Shown in pieces: positions 16,968-26,092 of a stretch of DNA of 64,000 nt (positions are counted from its first letter, which is position 1; each line of letters starts with the position of its first letter). The DNA is taken from contig JBDHUM010000002.1 of assembly GCA_039809125.1 (NCBI GenBank), positions 1 through 64,000 on the forward strand, given 5' to 3'. The DNA comes from SZUA-359 sp039809125 (GTDB lineage: Bacteria; Patescibacteriota; Saccharimonadia; Saccharimonadales; Saccharimonadaceae). The position numbers and the translations under genes are program-made. A model generated the notes under the pieces. It ran no database searches. It saw only the letters and a list, made by a program, of their open reading frames with translations, and was not told the DNA's origin.

Positions 16968-19900
16968 GTGGCCGAAAAGCTTGACAACAATAGAATTGAC
17001 ACGAAATATCGTGAGGGTGCTGGCTCGTACGGCTATCAAAACCCTGACTCGCTCGCCTCGCGTATGGCTGCAAAAGAAAAAGCCATTAGCGGTCACATGA
17101 TGCAACCACGCAAATCTAATACCCAACAGCCAGGTGAATCAATCTCAGACAATATCGATCAAGCTCGAAACGGCGAAAAAAACCTACTCGATAGTTCTAT
17201 TATCAACAACACCACACCGACATCAAACGTCGGCTGGAAACCATCTAAATCTGGTATTAAAGGGCTCTTTCGACGAAAAAAAGGGGGTGCAGCTGGCGTT
17301 TTATTAACGCTAATTCTCGGCGGAGCATTTGGATTAACTGCCTTGTTTACACCTTCTACGCTGTTATTTCACTTCCGCGAAGTCATGCTCGAAAAGTTCA
17401 ACGATCAGCTAACCGCTATGGACATTCGCACCACCCATATTCTACATTCCAAGCTGAAGAATAAAGTCACCAAGGGTGTTTGTACGCCCGTCACGACAAT
17501 CTGTAAATACCAAAGTATGTCACCGAGGCAGGTAGAAAAACTTGAGACAAAGTCCAAAGGTCGAATTAAAGTAGTTGGTGACAGATCATCAATCACTGGA
17601 CGCATAAAAGTAGAGTATCTCGAAATTGAAGGCGAGAAGATATCGGCTGACAATATTTTTAAGGCCTCACGCACTCCTCATATTAAGGACGCGCTCGTCG
17701 CCGGCTATAATCCACGATACGCGATTTGGGCTGATGAAAAACTGAAGGTTCTCGCGGGCAAAATCGGCCTAAACAAAGGGCGAAACATTGAAGCAGACAG
17801 CAAAGAAAAAATGCAGGAGCAAATACACAAAAATTCCACCGGCGAGGCGGCTCTTGAAAAAGCAACCGGTATTTCTTGCACCGGCGAAGGCGACAAGAGA
17901 AAATGTACCAAAGACGGTGCACCAATTGATCCCGATGAAGCCGACAAGGAACTTGCCAAAGCTCGAAAAGGCCTCGGTATTATCGATAAAGAAATCGAGC
18001 AGCGAAAAAAACTATCGAGTATATCAAAAAATATCGCGAAACAATCAGTGAAATCTGCTGTAACGTCACTTGCGCTAGGCCTCGGCAGCATTGATACTGC
18101 TTGCGGCGGCTATTTAATGATTCGTGCGATTGGATTTGCCGCTAAATACCTTGCTCAGTTGCAGCTCGCTCGCTCGTACTTTACTGTAATGAATTCAATC
18201 GACACGGCAAGAGATGGTGATGGCCTACCTGAAGTGATGAGTCTTTATGGCGATAAGATAACCGCCGAAAATGCGATCGGTCAAACCGCCACCGATTCAT
18301 CTGGTTACCGCTATGCCGCCTACGGAGACGTTACGCCCACCCCGTCACTTGAAAGCCTAGCGACCATCAACACTGCTACAGGTGACGTTAGTGTATCGGA
18401 CGAACAGCAACAACAAGTTGATCTTGTCAATGAAACCACTCGCTACATCAATGGCCAGATGGTCGATGACAATATTATGACCCGCCTTATCGGGGTTATT
18501 ACTGCAATTGCTGGCGACACTAACACCGATGATGCCTGCCATTTTGTCAAAAGCGGCTGGGGCAAAGGTATTTTGGCTCTAGGCATGATCGCTGGTGCGA
18601 TTGCTGCCTTCTTTTCGGGCGGGCTCTCTCTCGGTGCCGGTGCCATTGCTCAATTAGGGCTCAGTATCGCGATTGGCGTTGCTATGGCCATGCTCGCCCC
18701 CAAGTTATATGATATGGCAGCTGGCACGGTTATAACTGGCGCCGAAGAAGCTAACGCGTTTGGAAATTCAACCACCTCTGGTGCAGGTGCTTTTAATGCA
18801 CTGGGCTCACAAAACCGAGGACTTGGTGCACTTCCGGTTGAAGAAGCGCCGGTGTACGCTAAAACAACGAGATCAATCCAAAATCAGTATATTGCAATGG
18901 ATAATTCCCACCGTAGCCCGATTGACGTGAGTTCAAAGTATACTGCGCTCGGCTCAGTCCTGTTTGCTGGTACGCCGTACCTAACTAAACTGCGCTCACC
19001 CTCCTCGGCGCTTAGCTCAATTTTCGCAATCAGCGGACAGTCTATTAAGGGCTTCGTTGCACCCACCAAGGCTGCGGGAACGGAAGAATTTTCTCAGTGC
19101 GATGATATCGACTACAAAAAATACAATTTGGCTACCGATATGTTTTGTAATGTACGCTATGGCGAAACAGGTAACGCCCTTAGTGCCGATGGAGAAGCCA
19201 TTGCAAAAGAATTAATTGACACCAACCAAGTTGATGCCACTACCGGCGCAGCTATACCCGATTCTGACTATGCCCACTACCTTGAATCATGCGTCAATCG
19301 AAGTGATCCAATTGGCGGTTTTAGCGAAGAAACCGAAGGCAAACCAAACGCCGAGGGTGAAGACTGCATTGTTAAAAGTAGTAGGAAAGCGAGCAATAGT
19401 TCTGGCTTACCATGGGAGTCATCTGTCACGGCCGCTGCTGATCTTTCCAAGTTCTCGAAGTTTAGAATTTATACAATTGACCAGTCAATCATTAAAAACA
19501 TGGAAGAAGATTATCCGGAGTTTAGCGGCACTACTGACACTGGCGGTTCTAACGGAGGCACCACCGAACCGGTAGTGACGATGCCACCCGAAGCGGTAGT
19601 TGATGGCGCTGGTTGGAGCTTGCCGGCCGGTAAAGATTACTCGCACTACAGCTGTGCCGAAGGCCTCGAAGAAATTGATAATTTTACAAATACAGGCAAT
19701 GGTACAACATTTAAATTCTGTAAATTTGACACAGGAAAGGTTACTTCCATAATGTCAGCTATTGCCGTGAAGATTAAAGCTGATGCCAAGGCCGATAATG
19801 TAGACCTGTCTCTTACTGGCCCTCGTACTGGAGTACGCAGCTATGAAGATCAGGCCGATCTACGCCGTGAGAATGGCTGCCCAGACGTCTACACCTCACC

Positions 19901-20114
19901 GCCTAGTAGTTGTGCCACGCCAACCGCTAGACCAGGCACTTCAAATCACGAATTTGGTACCGCGTTTGACTGGAACACAGGTTCTCGCTATGACACATCG
20001 TCACCTCAGTATAAATGGCTCGCAGCAAACGGCGCTAAATATTATTTGTTTGTGCTAAAAAACCCAGATGGTAGTATAAATGAAGCGTGGCACTGGTCGA
20101 CGAATGGAGGGTAA
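16968..20114 (+). CDS. Large membrane protein with a C-terminal VanY-type (M15) peptidase domain
   Basis: The 1048-residue protein has a polar N-terminus (about 1-100), a hydrophobic segment (about 104-126), a Lys-rich region (about 130-360) and glycine/alanine-rich hydrophobic stretches (about 525-590). The C-terminal domain (about 870-1048) has the peptidase M15/VanY metal-binding motif SNHEFGTAFDW (about 991-1001; H-x(6)-D) and the ExxHW motif EAWHW (about 1039-1043). VanY-type enzymes cut D-Ala or peptide cross-links in peptidoglycan. Within this operon it may open the wall for the secretion machine, or attack a partner cell. The start is GTG at 16968, 2 nt after virB4; no better start is nearby. 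Confidence 0.8.
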   Translation: MAEKLDNNRIDTKYREGAGSYGYQNPDSLASRMAAKEKAISGHMMQPRKSNTQQPGESISDNIDQARNGEKNLLDSSIINNTTPTSNVGWKPSKSGIKGLFRRKKGGAAGVLLTLILGGAFGLTALFTPSTLLFHFREVMLEKFNDQLTAMDIRTTHILHSKLKNKVTKGVCTPVTTICKYQSMSPRQVEKLETKSKGRIKVVGDRSSITGRIKVEYLEIEGEKISADNIFKASRTPHIKDALVAGYNPRYAIWADEKLKVLAGKIGLNKGRNIEADSKEKMQEQIHKNSTGEAALEKATGISCTGEGDKRKCTKDGAPIDPDEADKELAKARKGLGIIDKEIEQRKKLSSISKNIAKQSVKSAVTSLALGLGSIDTACGGYLMIRAIGFAAKYLAQLQLARSYFTVMNSIDTARDGDGLPEVMSLYGDKITAENAIGQTATDSSGYRYAAYGDVTPTPSLESLATINTATGDVSVSDEQQQQVDLVNETTRYINGQMVDDNIMTRLIGVITAIAGDTNTDDACHFVKSGWGKGILALGMIAGAIAAFFSGGLSLGAGAIAQLGLSIAIGVAMAMLAPKLYDMAAGTVITGAEEANAFGNSTTSGAGAFNALGSQNRGLGALPVEEAPVYAKTTRSIQNQYIAMDNSHRSPIDVSSKYTALGSVLFAGTPYLTKLRSPSSALSSIFAISGQSIKGFVAPTKAAGTEEFSQCDDIDYKKYNLATDMFCNVRYGETGNALSADGEAIAKELIDTNQVDATTGAAIPDSDYAHYLESCVNRSDPIGGFSEETEGKPNAEGEDCIVKSSRKASNSSGLPWESSVTAAADLSKFSKFRIYTIDQSIIKNMEEDYPEFSGTTDTGGSNGGTTEPVVTMPPEAVVDGAGWSLPAGKDYSHYSCAEGLEEIDNFTNTGNGTTFKFCKFDTGKVTSIMSAIAVKIKADAKADNVDLSLTGPRTGVRSYEDQADLRRENGCPDVYTSPPSSCATPTARPGTSNHEFGTAFDWNTGSRYDTSSPQYKWLAANGAKYYLFVLKNPDGSINEAWHWSTNGG

Positions 20115-20118
20115 ATAG

Positions 20119-20571
20119 ATGCAAAATAATTCAACACGCTTAAGTCGCACTGGGTGGATGACATTGTTTGCGTTGCTTTGGGTTATTATTGTGGCTTTTA
20201 TCGCCTGGAATATGTGGCCAAACCAGCCTTCGGGTAAGCAGAGTGCAGCAACATCGGCCGAAAGTTCTCATGATATTTCCGAGCTAAGTAAGTTTATTGA
20301 TAGTGGCTATAGTGATGCAATCAAATCCGAACTTGTTAAGGCTACTGATTCGCCGTGGGACATGTTTGTTATTCGCGATAATACATATAATAAATCCGGC
20401 GATAATGTCGAGTTTTTCGCTGCCGATACACAGACTGCGTTCGTATACAAAATTACCGCTTCAAAACACGCCGATCAATACAATGCGCTTGTACTTTGTG
20501 CCCCTCATGACAAACAAATAAATGATAGAACGTGTATTCAGAACGCAGCCGAAGGGACTGAAGGTGATTAG
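20119..20571 (+). CDS. Small membrane-anchored protein of unknown function in the T4SS-like operon
   Basis: The 150-residue protein has one N-terminal transmembrane helix (about 14-34, preceded by Arg and followed by N-M-W-P) and an extracytoplasmic domain of about 115 residues with two cysteines near the end (LCAPH, RTCIQN). I do not recognise a family. The 4-nt gap to the VanY-domain gene and the short overlap with the lysozyme-domain gene place it in the operon. It may be an accessory factor such as a VirB8- or VirB10-like bitopic subunit, but the sequence gives no direct support for that. Confidence 0.7.
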   Translation: MQNNSTRLSRTGWMTLFALLWVIIVAFIAWNMWPNQPSGKQSAATSAESSHDISELSKFIDSGYSDAIKSELVKATDSPWDMFVIRDNTYNKSGDNVEFFAADTQTAFVYKITASKHADQYNALVLCAPHDKQINDRTCIQNAAEGTEGD

Positions 20572-21799
20572 GTTTTCTAGTAAGAAAATTGGCTGTATTT
20601 TTAGTATTCTTCTAATTTTGTTTGCAGGATACTTCTACCCTGCATATAGCAGCTACGCTATTTCAATCGATGAACCTCTACTTACCGAGGAGGACTATCG
20701 ATCCTCGAATGATATTTTCTTTTATGACAGTGGAGCTGGCTGTGTGGGGATTGCTGATAATACGGACATCGAACTAGCGGGCGAATCAAATTTACATAAA
20801 GTATACAATTATATGATCGCAGCCGGCCTAAAAGACTTTCAGGCTGCAGGTGTGGTTGGTAATATCGCAATTGAGTCGGGTGGCGATCCGACCATTAAGC
20901 AGGGTGGTGGACACATGGACGATCCAACTCCACTTGGAACAGGGATTGGTGTCGGGAGAGCCTGGGGATTAATCCAGTGGGATGCTGGCGGACGCGCAAT
21001 TGAGTACGCTAAAAGAGCTGGAATAACAACTCCTATAAACGAATTGAAAACCCAACTCGACCTCGTGCAGTGGCACATGAAAACTGAAACCCCTACGTCG
21101 GCCAAAAACTTCTGGGATGAATACGTGAAAACCTCAACAATTGAAGAAGCTACGATGCTGTATATGATAAAGATGGAGGGTCCAGGTATCCCCCATTTTG
21201 CAGCACGTCTACTTGCAGCCAACTTAGCGCTCAACTACCCAATCACCGAAGGGGCTGGCGGCGGCTCAACCGATTGCACTAGTGACGCCGGTGATGGTGC
21301 AGTAGCGGGCAATGCTGTAAAAACCGCGGTTAATTACGCCTGGCCAAAATATCGTAAACCGCCTACCTTTGAACTAAAGCCAGAGTATGCCAAGGCTGTC
21401 AAAGATGCTCAAACAAAGGGTCTCTATGTTGGTGGTGGTATTCATCCGGGTATCGACTGTGGTGGATTTGTCACACGAGTCATGCAAGATAGCGGGGTTG
21501 ATCCAAATTACAACAAGGATCCCGCTGGAAATACTGTTAATCAAGAAAAATACACCAGTACGTCAGGTAAGTACACCTTAATATCATCACCAACTACTGC
21601 GACACTCAAACCTGGCGACATTGCCATCAACAACAGCCACACCTATATGTATGTTGGCGAAGTTGAGGGGTTTGAAACTGTAATCGCATCTGCATCATAC
21701 AGCACAACCGGCGCTTCATGGCGACCACCAATGGCGGGACACGAGGCACCCGCTGATCCATCTTATCGCTGGTATCGTTTTAATGGAGGCACTAAGTAA
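20564..21799 (+). CDS. Secreted two-domain wall hydrolase: phage-tail-type lysozyme plus NlpC/P60-like peptidase
   Basis: Starting from GTG at 20564 (GAAGGGA 6 nt upstream), the 411-residue product begins with a signal peptide (about 1-30). The alternative ATG at 20522 would add 14 residues before it. A domain at about 75-225 has the glycosidase-like segment GVVGNIAIESGG and GLIQWDAGGRA, typical of phage tail lysozymes. The C-terminal domain (about 255-411) has the NlpC/P60-like catalytic Cys motif GIDCGGFVTRV and a later SHTYMYVG with the expected His. The pairing mimics VirB1/CwlT-like hydrolases of type IV secretion systems, which open a passage in peptidoglycan. It overlaps the previous gene by 8 nt. 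Confidence 0.85.
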   Translation: MIRFSSKKIGCIFSILLILFAGYFYPAYSSYAISIDEPLLTEEDYRSSNDIFFYDSGAGCVGIADNTDIELAGESNLHKVYNYMIAAGLKDFQAAGVVGNIAIESGGDPTIKQGGGHMDDPTPLGTGIGVGRAWGLIQWDAGGRAIEYAKRAGITTPINELKTQLDLVQWHMKTETPTSAKNFWDEYVKTSTIEEATMLYMIKMEGPGIPHFAARLLAANLALNYPITEGAGGGSTDCTSDAGDGAVAGNAVKTAVNYAWPKYRKPPTFELKPEYAKAVKDAQTKGLYVGGGIHPGIDCGGFVTRVMQDSGVDPNYNKDPAGNTVNQEKYTSTSGKYTLISSPTTATLKPGDIAINNSHTYMYVGEVEGFETVIASASYSTTGASWRPPMAGHEAPADPSYRWYRFNGGTK

Positions 21800-21802
21800 T
21801 CT

Positions 21803-22426
21803 ATGAAAAATAATCGTTTTTATATATTTATTGGGATATTGGTAATACTTGCCCTAGCAATTTGGAGTGGCATTGTGTTTATCTCACGTCAGGGCAAAAT
21901 AAAAGTCACCATACAGGCTGCACCAAAAGACTCGCTAATCATGATTGACGGTAAAAAAAGTAAGGTGGGTGATGTGTATGTTGAACCTGGCGAACATATG
22001 TTTGTTGCTTCAAAAAATGGATTCTTAGAGGACCGCAAAAAAACTACCATATCTGAAGGAAATAACTATGTCGGACTACTGCCAACGGCCGAATCAAAAG
22101 AAGCAGTTGAATGGTCAAACAAAAATAGTCAGGCGCGCGAAGCGATTGGTAGTATCATCGCAAATCAGCGCGGCGAAATGTTACGCAACAAGGCTAGTAT
22201 CATCAATAAACTACCTTATATGGAAATAGCGGGACCATTCCGGATTGATTATGGAATATCGAGTGCCTCAAATACCGCCCACCCTTACCTAATTATCCAC
22301 TATACAACAGCAGAGAGTCGACAAAAAGCTCTTGGTTGGATCCGTAAACAAGGACACGAGCCAACTGATCTTGATATCCGTTTTACCGACTTTAGCAACC
22401 CATTAACAAGCGAGGCAAAACAATGA
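21803..22426 (+). CDS. Membrane-anchored PEGA-domain-like protein
   Basis: The 207-residue protein has an N-terminal transmembrane helix (about 7-27). A PEGA-like beta domain follows (about 33-90: VTIQAAPKDSLIMIDGKKSK, then VEPGEHMFVASKNGFLEDRK). PEGA domains are surface or periplasmic modules, often in wall- or carbohydrate-associated proteins. The rest (about 95-207) is unrecognised. The gene follows the hydrolase after 3 nt and overlaps the next by 4 nt (ATGA), so it belongs to the same operon and probably has a structural role outside the membrane. Confidence 0.75.
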   Translation: MKNNRFYIFIGILVILALAIWSGIVFISRQGKIKVTIQAAPKDSLIMIDGKKSKVGDVYVEPGEHMFVASKNGFLEDRKKTTISEGNNYVGLLPTAESKEAVEWSNKNSQAREAIGSIIANQRGEMLRNKASIINKLPYMEIAGPFRIDYGISSASNTAHPYLIIHYTTAESRQKALGWIRKQGHEPTDLDIRFTDFSNPLTSEAKQ

Positions 22427-23034
22427 GCCGGCGAATGATTTTTCTTGTGATGTTTCTATTAGTTATATTTGGCGTCGGAGCTATGGTTTGGCAGTATTTT
22501 TCCAGCACAAAAGCTGTGTCTGTTTGGTTCAAAAACTGTTCTTCCGCCACTGTTATTTCTACTATAAAAAATTCGTCGACTGTTTCTCGAAAAACTATCC
22601 AGAAAAGTGGCGACTCGGTGCGAATAAGCAATAATGTATCCGCCTCAGTTGAGTGTAGTCCTGTGGATGGGTATGCTGTCACGGTTGCCCAAATCACCAC
22701 AAACCGCGTGTCTTTAGACCCTGATTTTAATAATGAAAGAAATAAGGCAATCCTAAAAGAAGTTCAGCCAAAAATTGAAGAGTTAGTAATGAAAGCTTAT
22801 CCAAAAAGCGCAGAGTATAATTTTATAAGCTCTGCCATTATGCAAAATGGTGAGTGGTGTGTGGTTGTGCTTAAACCAAAACAAGAGGATGAGCGTAATG
22901 GTAATAATCTACGTATTATTGCGCATAAAAAAGATGGTGACTGGAGTCTTGTGACTAAACCGGAGATCCTTTTCAATACCTATGCGTACCCACTTATTTC
23001 TCGTGAAGTTTTACTTCGAGCAAATAGTGTTTAG
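22423..23034 (+). CDS. Membrane-anchored protein of unknown function, last gene of the T4SS-like operon
   Basis: The 203-residue protein has one N-terminal helix (about 6-24) and an extracytoplasmic domain with three cysteines (KNCSS, VECSP, EWCVV). I do not recognise a family. Its start overlaps the previous stop by 4 nt and its stop TAG overlaps the convergent dnaN stop (TTAG at 23031-23034). No terminator is visible at the junction. Confidence 0.7.
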   Translation: MSRRMIFLVMFLLVIFGVGAMVWQYFSSTKAVSVWFKNCSSATVISTIKNSSTVSRKTIQKSGDSVRISNNVSASVECSPVDGYAVTVAQITTNRVSLDPDFNNERNKAILKEVQPKIEELVMKAYPKSAEYNFISSAIMQNGEWCVVVLKPKQEDERNGNNLRIIAHKKDGDWSLVTKPEILFNTYAYPLISREVLLRANSV

Positions 23035-24128
23035 CTTTTAAGTGGCATTATGATGTGGAGATAATTTTTATCACTTCCTGGTTTAAGTATGATAGGTGCT
23101 AATTTTCCACTATACTCTAGTGTCACACTAGTTGAAGAGATGGTTGATAATACCTCTAGCAGGTAGCGTGAATTTAATGATACCTGGCCACTCCCAATAA
23201 TATCACCTTCCAGGATTGATTCATTTTCACCCTCTTCAGAAGCGGTTGTTTTAATTAAGAGTTGTTTTTTATCACTGTCAGCCTGCAGGGTGATACTACC
23301 ACCACTATCACGAGCAAATAATCCCGCAAGTTTTGCAGTACGCACCAAGGGTTCACAGTTTATGCGTACCGATGTTTCACTTAGTTTAGGTATAAGTTGA
23401 CGATAGTCAGGATAATTACCGTCAATTAACCGACTAGTAAGTTCTGTTTCACCAACTCGAATACGCACCTGGGTTTCATCAAAAAGTAATGAAACTTCAC
23501 TTATGTCATCTCTGATAATACGAACTGCCTCGCCAAGTGACGGTGAGGGGATAATAGCTGCAAGCTCACTTTTGGTGTCAATAATTTGTCTTTGTGCTAG
23601 GCGATAACCATCGCTACTTGCAGCAAATAGTTTTCCTTTGTGTGAATGCCAAAACACACCCGTTAATACTGGCCTGGTTTGGTCTTTGCCCGCTGCAAAT
23701 ATTGTTTGGCTTATAGTTTGTTTGAATTCATCGCTACTAATTTTATATTGAATCGCACTTTTTTCGTCTATAATTGGAAGTTCGGGAAATTCATCTGGGC
23801 TTACACCGTTAAGTGTTAATGAGAAAGCACCTCCCGTAACGTGAAGTTTCGTGCCATCAAGTTCAAGTTCGATCACACCCTTTGGAAGATTAGATATTGC
23901 ATCGTTTATTAATCTTGCTGGAATAGCTATCTCTCCTTGGGTATCGATTTTGGCACCAATTAAGGTAGTTGTAGCGAGTTCAAGGTTTGTGGCTGCTACT
24001 ATTAATTGGTTTTTCGTTGTGCGAAGAATAATGTTATTTAATATAGGTAAACCAGACTTTAGAGAGGCAACTCGACCACATGAACCGAGTGCATGGCTTA
24101 GTTTTTCTTGAGTTACGGCTAGTTTCAT
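23031..24128 (-). CDS. dnaN: DNA polymerase III beta sliding clamp
   Basis: The 365-residue protein aligns along its length with DnaN: an N-terminal MKLAVTQEKLSHAL, GGAFSLTLNGVSPDEFP (about 98-115), FAAGKDQTRPVLTGV (about 140-155), RLIDGNYPDYRQLIP (about 233-247) and the C-terminal PILLKP-like segment (IILKPG) with final MPLKS. It forms the ring-shaped clamp that tethers polymerase. AAAGGAG lies just upstream of the ATG with a TATAAT before it. The gene lies downstream of dnaA in the same direction, as in many bacteria, with a 274-nt gap. Confidence 0.97.
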   Translation of the reverse strand: MKLAVTQEKLSHALGSCGRVASLKSGLPILNNIILRTTKNQLIVAATNLELATTTLIGAKIDTQGEIAIPARLINDAISNLPKGVIELELDGTKLHVTGGAFSLTLNGVSPDEFPELPIIDEKSAIQYKISSDEFKQTISQTIFAAGKDQTRPVLTGVFWHSHKGKLFAASSDGYRLAQRQIIDTKSELAAIIPSPSLGEAVRIIRDDISEVSLLFDETQVRIRVGETELTSRLIDGNYPDYRQLIPKLSETSVRINCEPLVRTAKLAGLFARDSGGSITLQADSDKKQLLIKTTASEEGENESILEGDIIGSGQVSLNSRYLLEVLSTISSTSVTLEYSGKLAPIILKPGSDKNYLHIIMPLKS

Positions 24129-24402
24129 AAAACTCCTTTATTATAAAAATAATTTAAAATAAGTTGATGGTGGTAGATAATAGATGTTGTTGATAATGTG
24201 GATAAAGCTAGTAAAAACAGATACTTCACCTAAGTTTTGTTTATTGGAAAAGTGGGGGGAAAACCAAGCAAAACAACTGAATAAACTAACAGAAATACAC
24301 ATAGACCAGGTTTGATTAGTTTTTGAGTTAACACTATTTACACACTCCTTATTTCTATGAACACACAAAAGCCATCCGCAAAGCACACTTTTTCCACAAC
24401 CA
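24129..24402. other. oriC: dnaA-dnaN intergenic region, candidate oriC part
   Basis: This 274-nt non-coding stretch has a perfect DnaA box on the minus strand (TGTGGATAA, 24197-24205) and a one-mismatch box TTTTCCACA (24390-24398). An AT-rich tract (24129-24180) could be the unwinding element. I see no convincing gene in it; the one long reading frame crossing it is mostly antisense to dnaA. Confidence 0.5.
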
Positions 24403-25761
24403 CTAAACATAAAGTTGCTCCCGTATAGTAGACACCTGCTCGCGCACAAGATAGTCGAGTTTAATTGCTTTAGAGATTTTTTCAACTGAATGAATGGCAG
24501 TTGTGTGATCTTTACGTCCAAGTTCGTGTGAAATCCTTGGAAAACTCATATGAAGTTCACTGCGGAGTAAGTACATAGCTATTTGTCTAGGTTGAACAAT
24601 ATGTTTGTCACGTTTTGCACTACATAAATCAACCACAGAAAGTTGAAAATACTGAGCCGTGCGGTCAATGACATTTTTTGGAGTCAAATGCTGCGGACGA
24701 GTGTGGCGGATGTCTCCTAATAAACCTTCAGCAGTAGTAACATCTGGTTTCATACCGCGCATTTCAGTGTAAGCAAGTAGGTGGTTGAGGGCGCCCTCTA
24801 ATTCTCTGATGTTTGTACGGATATTTTCAGCGATATACTCAACTGTTTCGCGATCAAGCTCAACTCCACTTTGGGCTGCCTTAGCCTGCAAGATCGCACA
24901 TCTAGTTTCAAAATCTGGCATCTGAATATCAATCGCCATACCCCACTCTAGCCGACTCCGTAGTCTTTCGGTGAGTGTAGGAATATTACGAGGTGGTTTA
25001 TCGCTGCAAATTATAATTTGTTTATTAACCTGATGAAGGGCGTTAAAAGTGTGAAAAAATTCTTCTTGAGTCTTTTCCTTACCTGCAATAAACTGCATGT
25101 CGTCAACAATTAACACATCAACCCCGCGATACTTATCGGAGAATCCGGCTTTTTTAAATCTGATAGAGTCAAGAAATTCTTTCACAAAAGTTTCTGAACT
25201 TACATAGAGAACCTTTAGTTTTGGATTTTTCTTCAACACCTCGTTACCCACCGCTTGTACTAAATGTGTTTTACCTAAACCGACACCGCCATAGATAAAA
25301 AGCGGATTATATTTAGAACCAAGATGGTCTGTCACTGCGCGACAAGCGGTGTATGCTAGATCGTTTGATGACCCAACAATAAACGAGTCAAACGTATACC
25401 TTGGGTTTAGTGTTGTTGATATCTTCGAATTTGTGTGCACCAGATGTATTTCGTCTATTGGTTGAATGGAGGGAGAGGGCAAAATCTCTCGGCTAATCCC
25501 AGCACGACGTGAGGTGGCGTTTGAGGCAACCTTATAAATAATCCGATTCGGTGTAACACCATTTTTTTCTAACACATCCTTTATTTGCTTATTAAAACGG
25601 GATTCAAACTGCTGCTTGGCGAATATATTAGGCACTGAGATTGTAACACTGTCGCTAGAATTATCAACTAGCTGAGTTGGCTTAAACCAGGTGGTGAAAT
25701 TTGCGTGAGAAACTGAGAGCTCAATCTCATCGAGAATAGATTGCCATAAAATATCACCCAT
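24403..25761 (-). CDS. dnaA: Chromosomal replication initiator protein DnaA
   Basis: The 452-residue protein starts at the ATG at 25761 (MGDILWQSIL), with a GAGGGAG Shine-Dalgarno sequence just upstream. An open frame reaching 25872 would read through the dnaA promoter and DnaA boxes. Domain I spans about 1-75, the AAA+ domain has Walker A GGVGLGKT (about 155) and Walker B VLIVDDMQF, and domain IV has the DnaA signature ending GRKDHTTAIHSVEKI. It binds DnaA boxes, unwinds oriC and probably represses its own promoter. Confidence 0.97.
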   Translation of the reverse strand: MGDILWQSILDEIELSVSHANFTTWFKPTQLVDNSSDSVTISVPNIFAKQQFESRFNKQIKDVLEKNGVTPNRIIYKVASNATSRRAGISREILPSPSIQPIDEIHLVHTNSKISTTLNPRYTFDSFIVGSSNDLAYTACRAVTDHLGSKYNPLFIYGGVGLGKTHLVQAVGNEVLKKNPKLKVLYVSSETFVKEFLDSIRFKKAGFSDKYRGVDVLIVDDMQFIAGKEKTQEEFFHTFNALHQVNKQIIICSDKPPRNIPTLTERLRSRLEWGMAIDIQMPDFETRCAILQAKAAQSGVELDRETVEYIAENIRTNIRELEGALNHLLAYTEMRGMKPDVTTAEGLLGDIRHTRPQHLTPKNVIDRTAQYFQLSVVDLCSAKRDKHIVQPRQIAMYLLRSELHMSFPRISHELGRKDHTTAIHSVEKISKAIKLDYLVREQVSTIREQLYV

Positions 25762-25794
25762 AGACCACTCCCTCGCTTTATTTTGACTACTCTC

Positions 25795-25823
25795 AGTATA
25801 AAAAATTACCAAGTTTTCCACAA
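25795..25823 (-). promoter_or_regulatory. dnaA promoter overlapped by a DnaA box
   Basis: On the minus strand TTGTGG (25818-25823) and TATACT (25795-25800) are separated by 17 bp. The DnaA box TTTTCCACA at 25814-25822 covers most of the -35 element, which would allow autorepression. Confidence 0.6.
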
Positions 25824-26053
25824 CTTCGATATTTACAACAACTTGACAAAACATCATAGTTAATTTTTCCACAATTCTTATATAACAGAGAAGAAATAGT
25901 GGAAAACTATCACAGAATAGTGGAAAGCGACAACTAGAAGACGATAGTTCATCATGCTTGGCAAGCGCAAGTTAAATATAAGTGATCAGATAAAATAGTA
26001 GTACGTATCAAACCGTAGAGGCTGATTCTTAACGTTATACGAAGAGGTGAGAG

Positions 26054-26082
26054 TTGATGCCTATCTGATAGTAGGGTATAAT
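26054..26082 (+). promoter_or_regulatory. rpmH promoter
   Basis: TTGATG (26054-26059), 17-bp spacer, TATAAT (26077-26082). The -10 ends 10 nt before the rpmH ATG, giving a 5' leader of only a few bases without a Shine-Dalgarno sequence. Confidence 0.7.
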
Positions 26083-26092
26083 TACTATTGAT

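Larger units (their letters stand above)
25762..26092. other. oriC: dnaA-rpmH intergenic region with DnaA-box cluster, candidate oriC
   Basis: The 331-nt gap between the diverging dnaA and rpmH genes has two TTTTCCACA boxes (25814-25822 and 25865-25873) on the plus strand. An 11-bp direct repeat AATAGTGGAAA (25895-25905 and 25916-25926) carries box-like TTTCCACT on the other strand with a 21-bp period. The first box overlaps the -35 of the dnaA promoter. Much of the rest is AT-rich. Gene context (rpmH-dnaA) is the classical location of oriC. Confidence 0.6.

Noticed and set aside
24141..24521. 126-residue frame on the minus strand spanning the dnaA-dnaN gap
   Set aside because: It overlaps dnaA in another frame, has Cys/Trp-rich random-like composition and no homologue I can recognise.
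25762..25872. N-terminal extension of dnaA to 25872
   Set aside because: It covers the dnaA promoter and two DnaA boxes, and the ATG at 25761 has a Shine-Dalgarno sequence and the standard DnaA N-terminus.
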